Counted from the first letter of the stretch, positions 35,759-48,610 are shown. The stretch is DNA of 64,000 bases from Ricinus communis (GCF_019578655.1 NC_063256.1:7502001-7566000), one strand, 5' to 3'. Notes: generated by a model from the sequence alone, not told the origin. Numbers and translations: made by a program.

Positions 35759-38700
35759 CTAGTCTCTGAGATTTCTTTGAACCTTTTCAAATATTGGATT
35801 TTCTACCACTTCTTTTGCAGAAGGCCGGTTCAATGGATCTGGATCTACCATGATCTGATCAAATTACCAAACCATCAGATCACATAAAACATGAAGTTGA
35901 AAGCTTATCCTATGATCTAAACAATAACAATGGATCACTGGTGTAGTTATACATCGAATATACTTTCATCTATTAATGAAGGCATGGAAACTACCTCAGC
36001 TTCTGTTTAAGCAGTTACATAAAACTTGCCGCTTCAAGGCATAAAGAAGTTTAATGACCACTTCAAGGTAAATTAAGAAAATGAGGAAACAGAAAAAAGA
36101 GAACATGGTCGTTGAAAACCCTTGTTCTTTTTCTCTAGGCAATTTGCCACACATGCAGCTCAATTTAAAAAGATATACTCCCTCCATCCCAAAAAGATAT
36201 TCACTTTTCAATTTATAAGTGGATTAAGAAATGAAGGTTTTCTTTTAGTTGATGTCATTAATTTTTAACACTATTAATCTAAACTACCCTAATTAAACTT
36301 TTCATAGAACTACAATTTTAAAGTATAAAGTATGAAAGTAATTGCATGTGATATATATTGATTAATGAAGGGTATTTGACAATTACTTAACTAATAATTA
36401 AAAAAGGAACATGGACTATAATTTGGAAAGAACCAAAAATGAAAGAGAACCATCTTTTTGAGATAGATGGAATAATAGTTTCTGAAAAATACTGCCTCCA
36501 GTGCATATAAAGATGCCCAAAAGCAATGCTTCCTTAATTTCAACGAAATGTACTAGTGCAAAAGAAAACTGAATAGTACCTTGAGTAAGTTCTGAAATTG
36601 CAATGAATGGCCAGGAAGAAGAAGCAGTTTTCCCTCCCTAAGGTTAAAAAATTGAGATCCTGATTGGGGCAAAGGTGATCCTTTTATAAGCTCATAAATA
36701 GCAGCTCCCAAGGAAAAGATATCTACTTTGTCTAAATGACTGTAATTCTCATTTAAGATCTCTTGAGGCATATAACGTGCATCACCCTCTTCAATTGGCA
36801 AGCTCTGATTAAGAAGAGTTGCACATCCAAAGTCTCCAAGCTTATAAACTCCATTCTTGACATAAATATTTTCAGGTTTAACATCTAGGTGAGCAATTCC
36901 CCGTTCATGGATAAACTGCAATGCTTTTGCAATCTGTAAAAGCTCCAATATCACAAATATTAATCAATTAGATAGGAAAATTATGGAGATAGTATTTCTA
37001 AATTATTTCACGAAATACAGAAGCTAATTAATTTTCTTTAAAGTTCCTGTACAAAATAAATTTCTATGTCAAAGCTGGGGAAAGTATTAAATGAGATCAA
37101 GAGAAGAATGTTGGATTGCTTCATAGATATGCGCCTACAAGCTATTGAAGTGCCCACATTCAAATAGAAATTGAAACATCTGGATATGGCATGCAAGTTC
37201 TGAGTACTTGGCATTTTGAAAGCAGTCTAAACATCATATTGGAAGGACAAGGCAATTAATTTGGGATCGTCTATAAATATCTATACATTGCATAGAGGAG
37301 AAGATATTGACAAATAAAAAATATTTATCATAGTCTTTCTACTTCAAATTTATTTTCATAAGAAATGCCTTTTTGCTCCTATATGTGTGAATAAATGAGT
37401 TTGAACAGTTCATGATTAAACATTTGAATTTTATAAAAGAGGCTCCAGAAAAGTTAACCTGATGTAAAACTTCCAACACTTTTGCCTCAGTGAATGGTTT
37501 GGAAAATTTATTGATGGATAAGCTGCAATCACAGAGCTCCATCTGAATGTATAGCTGCTCATTTTCAAACCAAGAAGAGTAATATCCAACAATATTTTTA
37601 TGACATCCTACAGAGAAAGGTTAAGAAACCAATTAAGAAAAGTCCCTTTTGTGTCAAGTACATCAAAAAGAATGTCACAAACTTCTACAAATATTACAAA
37701 CCTAAAGCAGCCAAAGCTTGAACCTCCATCAAAGCTTTCCTCCTGAAAAGTGCAAACAGTATTGCCTAAGCTAGTTGACAAAATGACAGAAGTATCTTAA
37801 AGAGCATAAAGAAACTACCTCTCTGCATCTTGATGCAACTTTCTTGTGCTAAGTTTCACAGCATACAAGCAACCATCAATTCTCTTCAAAACTTTGAAGA
37901 CGCGGCTGAAGTTTCCAGTACCAATTTGCTACATGTGGAAGAAAAGTACAAAAATTTATGCAACCGCCAGAGCTTGATGATTCTGAAAGTGTTGAAAATC
38001 CTTCATTTTTGGATGTGTACCTGGATTTCATGAAAGTCGGTGTGATAACGTGAAAGGCCATCACCACCAACAATAGCAGAGAAAAAACCTGTACAGAGCA
38101 TTATGCTATTGAAGGAAAACTCTAGAACCTTTCGCAATTGCAAAAAAACTTTACCACTCAGAACAAAATGTAATGAAATTCTAATAACATTGCAACAAAA
38201 CTTTGCTTCGATGACTTAATAGTATCATACCAGCGCATTTTGATCTTTGATTGCCAAAAGGGTCTACTTCCACTTCTGAAGCTTCCACTAAATATGGATT
38301 CTTAATGCAAGGAGGGGGCATAACCCGGCAGCGCAAAGCAACAGCAGATTGTGATACATAATTTTGGCTTCTCTGAGTTCCAGGTACTGTTGTTTTCTCA
38401 ATTATCACTTCATCCATACCAACAAAATCTTTCACAATCTCCAAATTGTGTTGCTGGTTAGACAAGGTAGGACTGAGGGGATTGGAAGAGATACCATCTG
38501 AGAACAACATAGATAACAAAATGAAACAGGGGGAGAGACAATTAGTACCTGATCATAGATGTGACCAGACTGAGATAAGTTTTCCATATTATGAGCAGAT
38601 GAAGACAGTGTGCTTCAAAATTTGTAAGCAAAAAGCATTCCAGCACTTATCAGACGGATTAAAGCTAAAGCTCAAGGCAGCAACTAATCTTACCTCGTCG

Positions 38701-39689
38701 AAGTTTTTTAGTTTTAATAGTGTTTAGTTTCTCAGGTGATTCAGGGCATGATATATTTTCCTGTAACATTATAACATTCAAAAGGGAGACGTTCAGCTTG
38801 ATATATAGCAAAAATCAAACAGTACATAATGATAAAATTTCATTAGTATCACCTTATTGCAATCAAAGCTGTTCAATAAATTTTGATCCACTGGAGTTAT
38901 GTAATCTGGAGTGCTGCATTCACAATAAGGAAATAAACGAAGTAATCAGACTACAATACAAATATCTGCAGATCACATATTCAATTTCAGTGACATCGCG
39001 CTGGTATATAATTTGAAAATTGATTCGTCTGCCCACAGCACAAGGAGAAAGCATGGTTAATCCTTTTTTCTCATGAGCAAAATAATTCTAATTTCAAGTC
39101 TATTCAAGCATATTACTAGTAATCAAATTGCAGTACTGATAGCAAAGGAATTATCTTTGATTTGAGAAACCATGATAAGTAGCATCATAAAACAAAGTAA
39201 TTACTTTTAATCACATCAAGTTTCCCAACCCAAATTCATAATATTATAAAACTGAACAATTCTACGAAGTTCCCAATATAATCCCAATACCCATTACTAA
39301 AACTAGATAAAGCATATATAATTATACAAAACCACATGAATGCATAATCAAAATCTAGCACAAAATGAAATTACAAACCAGAAAAAGTCCTGACTAAGAA
39401 TGAAATCTTTGTCATCAACATTAATATCAAAATCACCAATGCTAGGGTTTCCAAAAGAGGGTTGGAGCTGCGGATCAGTAGCTTCAGAATCAAGAAGATT
39501 CTGGAGAACAGTGGAAGGTTTTGAATCTAAAGAAGAAGGTTGCTGTTGATACTGATGAACAGAAACTTGTCCTAGTTGAACCTGTAAATGTCTTGCTAAT
39601 GTACCTTTCATTTTATCACTCTCTTTCCTTTTTCGATTGCTTCTCTTTAGGGTTTTCCTCTTCATCAATAAGCACCACTTAAAACACAC
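35759..39689 (-). CDS. WEE1: WEE1 cell-cycle inhibitory kinase (507 aa)
   Basis: Nuclear kinase that phosphorylates the conserved inhibitory Tyr of CDKs; in plants it acts mainly in the DNA replication/damage checkpoint. Ten coding exons: 39379-39689, 38853-38913, 38694-38760, 38231-38497, 38021-38088, 37819-37928, 37702-37742, 37459-37607, 36580-36933, 35759-35854; all junctions keep phase. The regulatory N-terminus has the plant WEE1 segment YVSQSAVALRCRVMPPPC. The kinase domain starts near 250: glycine loop GTGNFSRV (261-268), Lys283 in AVK, catalytic HLDVKPEN (Asp375), DFG Asp392, and EGDARYMPQE, the WEE1-type activation segment. Length is close to Arabidopsis WEE1 (500 aa). The ATG at 39689 is preferred over that at 39665 by comparison with the Arabidopsis N-terminus. 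It is divergent from the gene at 40855. Confidence 0.95.
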
Positions 39690-39696
39690 TCTCCCT

Positions 39697-39699
<3 letters not shown>

Positions 39700-39735
<36 letters not shown>
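39700..39735. repeat. (CT)n tract in the WEE1 leader
   Basis: About 17 CT units (GA on the WEE1 sense strand), just upstream of the start codon. A weak TATA-like TTTTTATACAG follows at about 39756-39766. Confidence 0.85.
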
Positions 39736-39739
<4 letters not shown>

Positions 39740-40132
39740 AAGGACTCTCTGTCTTCTCTGTATAAAAAGTAAGTTTTTATTTTTTAAGATTCTTTTAACA
39801 ATTTAAACTTACGCGCGTTGCGCCAACTTTCTTTGGAAAGAATCAGAGGAGAGAACGACTACTGTGCACTCACGTCAACATCGAACCCCATCCGTACAAC
39901 TCGACTAATCTACTGCTCTCTGTGTCGAATTGACGGCTTGATGGACTGATTTATATAGGCTTATTGATGTTGCGTAGTATGTAAGATTTTCTCATCCTCC
40001 AAAAGTGGTCGACAAAAAGGCGCGCTTTCTTAGAATCTTTTCTAGCTTGCGGTGACAGTATTATAATTTTTTTGATGACATAAATGCCAAAGTTGGGCCC
40101 TGATCCAACATTATAAGACCCAATATAAAATT
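39736..40132. promoter_or_regulatory. Shared divergent promoter region, WEE1 side
   Basis: The coding starts of WEE1 and the + strand gene are 1,165 bases apart, with a transposon filling the middle. This part has E2F-like GCGCGCTTT (40020-40028) and TTTGGAAAG-type sequence; the E2F assignment is a motif guess, attractive because WEE1 is a cell-cycle gene. Confidence 0.35.
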
Positions 40133-40786
40133 GGAATAAGGTCCAATATCATCCTTGAACTTACCACTAAAATTCAAATCACCCCTTTTGATCTTTTTAG
40201 GTCAATTTAGCACATAACTTATCACTTCTGGTCAAATAACTTTTATATATTAGTTTTGAGAGAGAGAGTGACATACACTATTTTTTAATGAATAGAAAAT
40301 AATTTTAAGAGAATTTACTAATATTTTGTTAATTATTCATTGTTTATCTCACTCCTAATTATAGAAAACTATAATTATGTTATAAAAATAAAATGCAGTC
40401 TAAACAAAAAATCTCATCTTATTTTTCTTGTTTCACGCTTCCATTATCAAATTTAACCACCAATATATCCTTTCCTATACAAACATTATCAACATCTCCT
40501 GCTATCCACTCTTAAATTTTACTACCAACGCCACCACCACCACCACTCACTCGCTTTAATCATCTCTCACTCAAGTGCTTTGGCAATTTCGAATCGGAGT
40601 AGAGGATTGGACAATATCAAAATGATAAGTTTTGTGTTTCCAATAATAAGATTAGTTTGATAGAATGAGAGAAAGGGTTGATTTGATCCTAAAATGATAA
40701 GTTTTGCGTTAAATTGACCCAAAAGGTCAAAAAGAGGTAAATTAAACTTTTATAATAAACTTATGGGCCAAATTGAATATTATTCC
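40133..40786. mobile_element. Mutator-like foldback element in a divergent promoter
   Basis: 654 bases flanked by a perfect 9-bp duplication TATAAAATT (40124-40132 and 40787-40795). Inverted ends: GGAATAAGGTCCAATAT against GGAATAATATTCAATTT. The arms also share inward blocks such as AGGTCAATTTAGCACATAAC and, on the other strand, GGGTCAATTTAACGCAAAAC. No transposase. It ends only 68 bases before the ATG of the + strand gene, so that gene's 5'UTR or core promoter must lie in or next to it. Confidence 0.75.
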
Positions 40787-40854
40787 TATAAAATTTCAGT
40801 CCTCGTGCATGAATATACGGATTCGGGTTTTTAGAGTTGCTGCAAGGAGATCAA

Positions 40855-43800
40855 ATGTGGCGGCAAAATGCTTTTCCGGTGAAATTGAACTATAACTCGT
40901 CATTTCATTATGCTCTTTATGTATAATACGTGCTAACGGAAATTTTTTTTTCTTTTAAATTTTTGGTTTCTGTTGTATTCTTAGGGCAATGATGATTCTG
41001 ATCAGAGCATTTCTGGTAGGTTCTTTTAGCTATATCATGTGAATTTGCTTAATTTGGTTAGGGTTTGTTGATCGTTGTTTATTACTTGATAGATGAGGAC
41101 GAGTTAAATGGCGATTTGCGAGAGAATTCTTTTTCTTTGACTACGCGAACAGAAAAAGAGGTTAGTGCTACTGCTCCTTATTGATGCTAATAACGCGTTG
41201 CCTTTGTTTTTTTTTTTTTTCCTTTAGAAGGAAAAAGAAAAAATTTGTTATGCTACGTATGCTTGTGCTTACTGTTGTTTTGTGTAATTATAGCAAGGGT
41301 TGCTACTTCAATCACGGCTGGAGATACTTAGAGGTATCCAGTTAAACTTGTTATGGTGGTTGTTCGTATTTTATTATCTAAATTGAGGTGCTTTTGTTTC
41401 ATTTTAATATCTACATCAGTAAGACATCTGACAGATATCTTTTTGCCTCAGGCAAGGATGATGTAAGTTTATAGAGGAAAGCTGGTATGTTCATTAGCAT
41501 TTCAGTTGTAGTATCATTTTCTTATTGCTCTCTGTATCCATGTTGCTCTGCTCAGAATCAGTCAAATTTCTTTGTTGAGGATGACGTTGAAATGCCTGAT
41601 TTCCCCTACGAGGGTGGTTCAATCTTGTCCCGAGGGAAGGAATCTACATGTCATCCTGATCAGGAAATCATCTCTGATTCTGAGGTAAATAGACAATTTT
41701 TGTGTTAGGCCTAAAGTTTTTAACCTGGACCTATTAATGTTAACTAGTCCTGTTTATTTTACTTAATTACTACTTTATCAAGGTTATCTATTATAAAGTT
41801 TGACATGGAGTTGTTTTGATTTATATTTTAACAGGATGACTGTGGTTTTTCAAAACATGCCACTAGCTCTGGTGCTAGAAAACTCCAGAAAGATAGCAGT
41901 CTCAATACTTATAGAAATGAAATACAAGATGGAGCATGCACATGGTCCATGATAAATAAAGAAGCTGAGGCGCTAATCCACTTGAATGACGGTTGCTTCT
42001 CTTCAGCTTCCACGTTCTCCAAAGCCAACAAATCTTATAAAGGTAGTTTCTGAGTTGATAACATAAGTGCTGCTTGATATTGAAGTTCTTTTTACCTCTT
42101 TGGGTCACAGGTGTCACAGGCAAAGTCAAGCCCAAATTTTCTCTCCATTTTAAGCTGCATAAAGACGGCCTTCCTCAGCATTTTAATTTTATGGATGAAA
42201 ATATTTCGTCATCCAGTGCTCATGGTGTGCCTGAACAATTTGAACCAACTGATGATGGAACCGCAGATAATTCAGATCTTGAGTTTCTTAAAGATTATCA
42301 TGGAGAAAATGATAAACAGTTGAAATTTTTGCCTACTGAAATGGAAGCTTTTGCGAATAGGCTCAATAAACATACCATGTCAGAGCTCTTAGATGGCCTT
42401 CAGGATAGGAATGTTGTGCCAAGAAGAAATTCTAAAATGGTTTGCTTTAATCTCTTAGTAGTACCTCTTTCTTTAAAGGTTTTTTAGAACTTGTTTGATC
42501 CAGTATTTGCTGCAGTCTGGAAGAACAAAAGATAAGAGGACACAGCTCATTGTGAAGAAAAGTTTGTTACAATTGGGAAAGAGAATCATTAACAACGAAG
42601 AGCAGCCTGAGCTGGTAGTTTCTGGATCATCTGATGATGAGGTATTTCTTGTCTTTAATTGCCTTATAACTTTTATCACCTGGCTTCAATTGCATTGTAA
42701 CTGCTTAATCATTTTAGAATTATTTATTGCTTTTACACATTTGTGTTTCCCAGGCCAGTGTTAGAGCCACATTAAAATGTTGGTGCTTTATTTTCTTCTT
42801 TTCAATCTGTCTCTGTTGATAGTTAAAAATTGAAGCTACTCATTTCTCCTTGTAAATTATGAAAATCCATTAAAATATTTTAAAATGAAAAATAATATGA
42901 AAAATTTTATTTTATATGCATAAGAATTGTATATTAAAATTATAATCATATTTGATTTAATTATATGTTTACTTTTATTATATAATGACTTTGATTTTTT
43001 ACCCCATTGACTTGAATTCCTTGCTCCGTCACTGTCTCAGGCCAGTATTCAACACATAAATCTTGCAAACCTGGCAATGAAGAAGCAGACTATGGCAGAT
43101 CAATTTCAAGAAGCTTTAGCTGCTGCTTCTTTAAGCAATGAAGGGGTCCATGTCACAGCTGCTAAATTGTCAGGGTAAGTGATGGACTTAGATTTTTCCC
43201 GTCATTGAGCATGCTGCTGATGATTTTTCAGGTGAAGTTGAAAAAAAATAGTCTCTTATTGAAATATGTTCCGTAGCTGTCCAATTCTGCATTGTTGGAT
43301 TGTCCAGAAAGTTGCAGCAGGTCATGCAGAGTGAAAAGGAAATGGATGCTGATTTTCTGAGAAGGATACAATTGGGACCGAGCACTAGTGGTAAAGCTTT
43401 CTGCTTATGTTTTACTCTTATTCTTCAAGCATTTCTTCAAAATGACTTGTTTAGACACTTGATAATAACAGCTAAACTAAATTAATTGGCTTATTGCATC
43501 TGCTACTTTGATCTGCTGTTCATGCATAGCGCATGTTTGCTACAGATGAGTCACATTCTATTGTTGTAAAGATCCTTTCAAGATACTTGGATGCAAAGCT
43601 GATAGTTTGTCGCTGCTCCTTTGGCAAGAATAGAGAGGTTGTGCTCAAAACTTGGAACAGGTTTAACACATTATTTGGAAAATATTGCTCTCACAGCCAG
43701 TGTGTTTTACTACCATTCAGGCCTAGAAATTAGTAAATCAAACAACAAGACATATGTGTGCTTAAGTAATTATTAAGTTATCAGATCATTTTAAATGATA

Positions 43801-44618
43801 CAATAAAATCATATTATAAATGAAAGTTTCAGCATCTTTTGTGCAGTCGATGAAGAAGTTAGGTTTTGGTTATTATCATGTCAAGTTATTTTCCATGTAA
43901 TATGATGTTAAGTGGATCTTTTAAATTGGAGCCCAGCATTTTGACTGACAACTGTAGCAATCAAGCTGCAGTTTGTTTTTGGGGGCTCACTCTCTACTTC
44001 TCATTGAAGAATATTACTTATGGTTATTGTTGCAGGTCCTGGATGATAATTAGCTAAATGTGCTTCTAGCTGCAGATCCCTGATCAAGTGCAATTTTGGC
44101 ATTTCTGTGTTTTTCTCTAAGTTACTAAAAGTTTATGTCTGCAGGGATTCCAGTTAGCAGATAGCTCCCAAACATTTGTTGATGGAAGGGAAGGAACAAT
44201 TATATTTAGTCCCAAAGTTTGCAGCGATGTTGATCTTGAAGTTGGGAACTTAATTTGTATTCATCCACCATGGTAAGTATGTATCTTAAAGCATATTTTT
44301 CTTCCAAATAAAATTAGAATATAACTATTACTCCATATGTAGCTTTGCTGCTTTATTCTTGGTATGGAAGTTTGAATTTCACACTAACAAATAAATCTTC
44401 TAGAAGTTCTACTGCACGGTTGCATTGTTGAATTTGTAATGAAGCAGTTGAAATAATTTGATTTTTGGTGATCTGTTTGTTTATATTATTCACTTAGATG
44501 ATGTATAACGTTCCAAACCAATGAAGTTTGATGGTTAAATTCTGTCAACAGGAAGGAGGTTCAACTGATGCACAATGATGAGAAAATTATCTTATCTACA
44601 TACTTCTCTCATATTTAA
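40855..44618 (+). CDS. Conserved-looking plant protein of unknown function (489 aa, 14 exons)
   Basis: Exons: 40855-40878, 40985-41015, 41093-41160, 41294-41333, 41452-41462, 41556-41684, 41835-42042, 42111-42439, 42516-42641, 43041-43174, 43308-43390, 43546-43637, 44145-44272, 44552-44618. All have GT/AG borders and the phases sum to 490 codons. The N-terminal half is acidic and Ser/Asp-rich (GNDDSDQSISDEDEL). The centre has basic patches (SGRTKDKRTQLIVKK) and a helical, Ala-rich segment (KKQTMADQFQEALAAASL). The C-terminal 110 residues look globular, with GTIIFSPKVCSDVDLEVGN and PPWKEVQLM, perhaps an OB-like beta domain (inference). I recognise no named family. The first exon is tiny (8 codons) and its assignment is the least certain part; an extra exon between 43637 and 44145 is possible. 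Confidence 0.75.
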
Positions 44619-45539
44619 TATGAACAGCTCAGGCTAGTCCATCAAGAGATCAATATTCGCTACAGTCCTTGGATCGAATCATGTGTACGGTGGACATTTG
44701 TAAAGAATCATCCTCATGCTTCCATCTTAATCTCTTTCATCTAATGGATGACGAGAGATACGGCTACATGGTATTACTAACAACCCTTCTGAATTTTTGA
44801 TATTATTTATTAGGCAAAGCAAGTTGGAACCATAATGATTAACAAAGAGGGGACCTGTTTTAAAAGCCTCTTATAAGTCTGTTGTTCTCTAGGTACCATG
44901 TGGTAGAGAATTTTGAAGATCTAATTCTGGTTCAGGAAAAAGTTCATGGCTGTGTTTCATCCTGTTCAGGCGGAACACAAATGCACGACTTGCCACCCTT
45001 ATAATTATGTATAATATTTTATCAAGAGAATTATTACTATGAACTCTGATTATTAGTTTATTGCTAAGCTGCTATTTAAAATATTTCGTGAGAGAGACGG
45101 AACATCACCGTATATGTCATATAATGGATCATGATTGAAAGGGAAAATAAGATATTGATTTGAGAAAGGAAGTCATTTGCTGATTAACAAAATAAAAATG
45201 TCTCTGTTGTCGGTATCCATGGAAAAAGGTGCCGAATGTGAAAGAGAATCTGCATAAAAGACAATAAGGTAATCAATTACACAGGGGAGAGCATCTTCGA
45301 CTAAATTACGAAATTATAAGATTTTGAAAGGAAATTATCTCATAGTCTCCACAGTCTATATTTTGCAAAATGATAATGATGCTATTGCTGATTTAATTAC
45401 TACTGAGCTTCTATTTGAAATATTATTTTAGAACTTATACATCATGCCACGTGATATAATTTAATTTAAGTTAGAACTAGTCTTTCAATATTACGACATT
45501 TATCTGTAATAATGTTGTCAACTGCATAATGAAGAATGC
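44619..45539. other. 3' region and intergenic DNA
   Basis: No further exon supported; sequence becomes AT-rich beyond the probable 3'UTR. Confidence 0.4.
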
Positions 45540-45700
45540 TATCTGTCCTTGGGAGTTTGGACCGATCATAATTCCAATAGAAATGCAAATTTGATTGCAA
45601 ATGCTGCAAGGAATCATGTTTGTCCCTCGAACTGGATGTTTGATCCTCCAAGTTCTATTTCTATCCTTATATCTGATGATTGTAACTCTTCTTGGTGGTT
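45540..45700 (+). mobile_element. LINE RNase H C-terminal remnant
   Basis: The translation HNSNRNANLIANAARNH followed by WMFDPPSSISILISDD resembles the C-terminal end of the plant LINE RNase H domain (N-x-x-A-x-x-(L/I)-A-x-x-A, then PP-x-x-I...L-x-x-D). No complete element around it. Confidence 0.4.
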
Positions 45701-45951
45701 TAATGAAAATTCATTCTTTCTTTCAAATCAATACCTGATGCCTATCTCACGTAGTGGTGCTCTGGTTCAATCCTTGTGTTTCTTTTTTTCTGTACAACAG
45801 CAAGTTATTATTTCTTGAGGTGGGAACTAATAATGACAAGTTGCTCATTAGCAGCTAATAACAAAAGGCCAGGCAGATCAGAACTTGCCTAAATCAACTA
45901 GAAACAAGGTAAAAATTACGTATTACACAGAATCTCGATTCACCACCTAAA

Positions 45952-47596
45952 TTAAGGTGAAGGGGGATGTGCCACAACCCAAAGGGGTGTTTTTTTGAAG
46001 ATAACAAATGTATATACTTCGCTCATGTCCAGGTTCTCTCCACTTTGTCCATCAGGCAATTCCCAATCAAACCAATAGAGCAAGCTAGCCAATGCATATT
46101 CAACTTCTGCATATGCATATGACATTCCAGGGCAAACCCTTCTCCCAGTTCCAAAAGAAAACAGTATCTGTTTATGTTCATCATTACCGGAATCATCATC
46201 TGGACTGTTAAGAAATCTCTCCGGTAGAAATTCCTCTGGTCTATCCCACAAATTGTGGTCTCTCTGGATTGCCCATGTATTGATCAACACCCTTGTTTTT
46301 GCTGGTATGTCATAGCCTTGAAGCTTAACACTTGCTGATGTTTGTCTAGGCATCATTGCAGATGCATGAAATCTCACAATCTCTTTCATAATACATCTTA
46401 AGTATCTCATTTGGTTTATATCAGCCTGAGTTATCTGTGATTTCTTTCCAACCACTCTTCTTGTCTCTTCTTGTGCTTTCTTTCTTATTCTTGGATTCTT
46501 CATTAGCTCTGCCATCATCCACTCCATTGTCGCTGCTGTAGTATCCGTTCCCCCAACAAACATGTCCTATACTCAACAACACACTTAATTTAGCACAAAC
46601 AGGTTCATATACAAAGAGAATGAAATGAAAGGAAAAGAAAAAGGGAGGATAGACCATCAGAATTGCTTTAAGGTTGTCTCGAGAGAGATCAAGCTCGAGC
46701 CCTTCCTTTTGAAGCTGCAGAAGAATATCCACCAGATACTTCTTATTTTCGGCTTTCTCATTATCATTCATTAAAGCCTGACGATCTTGGATCACTCGAT
46801 CAAAAAAATCACTTAGTTCTGTGGAAGTCATTTTCAAGTTTCTGATTAAGCCTGTTAAATGATCAACCCATCCCAAGAATGGAAACAAATCTTTAAAGCA
46901 GAAAGCTGATAGAATGTCCATAGTCCTCCTTGCCAGTTCTCCAATACTCTTATACCTGCCATTTTCGCCTTCGTAGATGGGACCAAAGGCCGATCTTGAT
47001 AATATATTGTGTGCTAGACTCATAAACATGTCACTGATATTTATCGCATCTCCATTAATGCTCGAAGAGCGTATCTTCTCAACAATCTTTGCTACTTCTT
47101 CTTCTCTTATGAAATGAAATTCTTGCACTCTTCTTTGACTCAGTAGTTGAAGAACACAAAGCTTCTTTGCTTCCCTAGAGTGGTCACAGTAAGGGCCAAA
47201 TGCCATATCAGGGCATCCCTTGAATACGATGCCCACGCCTGTCAAAGAAGGTCTGTCTGCAAAAGTAACATCATGATTTTTGGTGATTTCTTTAGCCATC
47301 TCCATGGATGAAACCACAAGAGTTGGTACCTGACCAAGATGCAAGAGCATTAAAGGTCCATATTTCTTAGAAAGAGTCCTGAAAGACCTGTAAGGAAGTG
47401 CACTTAGCTGGTGAAGGTTTCCAATGATGGGCAGCTTTGGTGGGGATGGAGGTGGATTGAGTTTGCTGCTGCTTTTTTTGGGTTTTGATAGAATCAGAAT
47501 AGAGATTAGGATAAGAGAACAGAAAAAGAAGGGATTAGACAGAGCTGTTTTTCCTTGCTGTTGCCAACGTTCTTGGAGAAAGGTTATTGGGTTCAT
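45952..47596 (-). CDS. Cytochrome P450, CYP71 clan (518 aa)
   Basis: Membrane-anchored heme monooxygenase of the plant A-type (CYP71 clan), expected on the ER with NADPH-P450 reductase. Two exons, 46655-47596 and 45952-46566, joined in phase 0 just before the I-helix, the usual A-type intron site. Features: hydrophobic anchor at 23-36, proline hinge PPPSPPKLPIIGN (48-60), I-helix oxygen motif GGTDTT (319-324), KEIVR (375-379), PERF (429-432), and heme loop FSFGTGRRVCPG with Cys459. The substrate cannot be predicted. Oddity: the C-helix segment reads GPYCDHSREAKK where family members usually have a Trp that contacts heme (position 140 is Ser). The ATG at 47596 gives a normal anchor; an in-frame upstream ATG (47683) would add an untypical 29 residues. 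Confidence 0.92.
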
Positions 47597-48029
47597 TTCC
47601 ACTTTGAGGATTGATTTCAGATACTGAGTTTTTAAAGAAGTGATCTGCTCATCAATAAAGAAGAATAAAACAAAACAAAACAATACAAAATGTTAAGCAA
47701 ATTGGTATAGCTGGCTCCTTTTTTAATTTCTTTTTTTTTTTTTTTGTTTTGTCCTTTTACTTTCAATAATATGATATTACCAATTGTTCAAATGATATTC
47801 CACATTCCTTTCTCACAAGGTGACACTCTGTCTTCTTACAATCTTTTGTTTCATGTGATTTCTTCTTTTCTAATATCCGCAGGATGCGATTTCTTTTCTA
47901 ACAGAGCTAAGTAATGAGAACTCGAGTAGTGGGAGGTAGTTACGGCGAAGATCAAGCAGAATAGAAGGTTTTACCCTGTACATAAAATTGGCAACAAAAC
48001 CAACATCAAGCAAGAAAAGATGAATATCA

Positions 48030-48610
48030 AGGATGTCCCACAACCCAAACAGGATTTTTCTTAATTATAGCAAAGGTATATGCCTGGCTCATGTCCATGT
48101 CCATGTCCTCTCTATTTGCACCATCAGGCAACTCCCAATCAAAACCAGTAGAGCAGGTTAGCCATTACATATTCCACTTTTGCCATTATGGAAATGACAT
48201 TCGAGGGAAAACCTTTTCTCCAATGCTAAAAGAAAATGATATTTGTTTGTGTTCTGTTCTCCTCCATTAGTAGATTCATCATCTGAAGAATTACTAAGGA
48301 ATCTTCCTGGAAGAACCTCCTCAGGCCTGTCCATAAACTGGGATCCCATTGAATTGGCCATGTATATATTGTCCAACACCCTTAATCTTCTTCCAGAAAA
48401 ATCAATATAATTAAGCTTTCGCTTCCTCAAATTTAAATTGGAATTAAATATCAAATTTGTTTATTTATTAATACTCTTTTGAGGGATAAGTTCCTGCAAT
48501 ATTGTGATAGTCATGACTCATAAGGATGTCACTGATATTAACTGCATCTCCATTAACACTTGAAAGGCGCAGCTTGTCAAGAATATTTGTAAGGATGAAA
48601 CTACAAATCT
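48030..48610 (-). pseudogene. Truncated, internally deleted P450 copy
   Basis: Minus-strand pieces match the neighbouring P450. Around 48600-48510 LRLSSVNGDAVNISDILMS equals its SSSINGDAINISDMFMS (about residues 185-205). Then the sequence jumps to FMDRPEEVLPGRFLSNSSDD, equal to DRPEEFLPERFLNSPDD. A degraded heme region and tail (SLECHFHNGKSGICNG, then a stop and LLVLIGSCLMVQ) follow. The I-helix, K-helix and heme Cys are lost. It looks like a tandem duplicate that has decayed. Confidence 0.85.
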
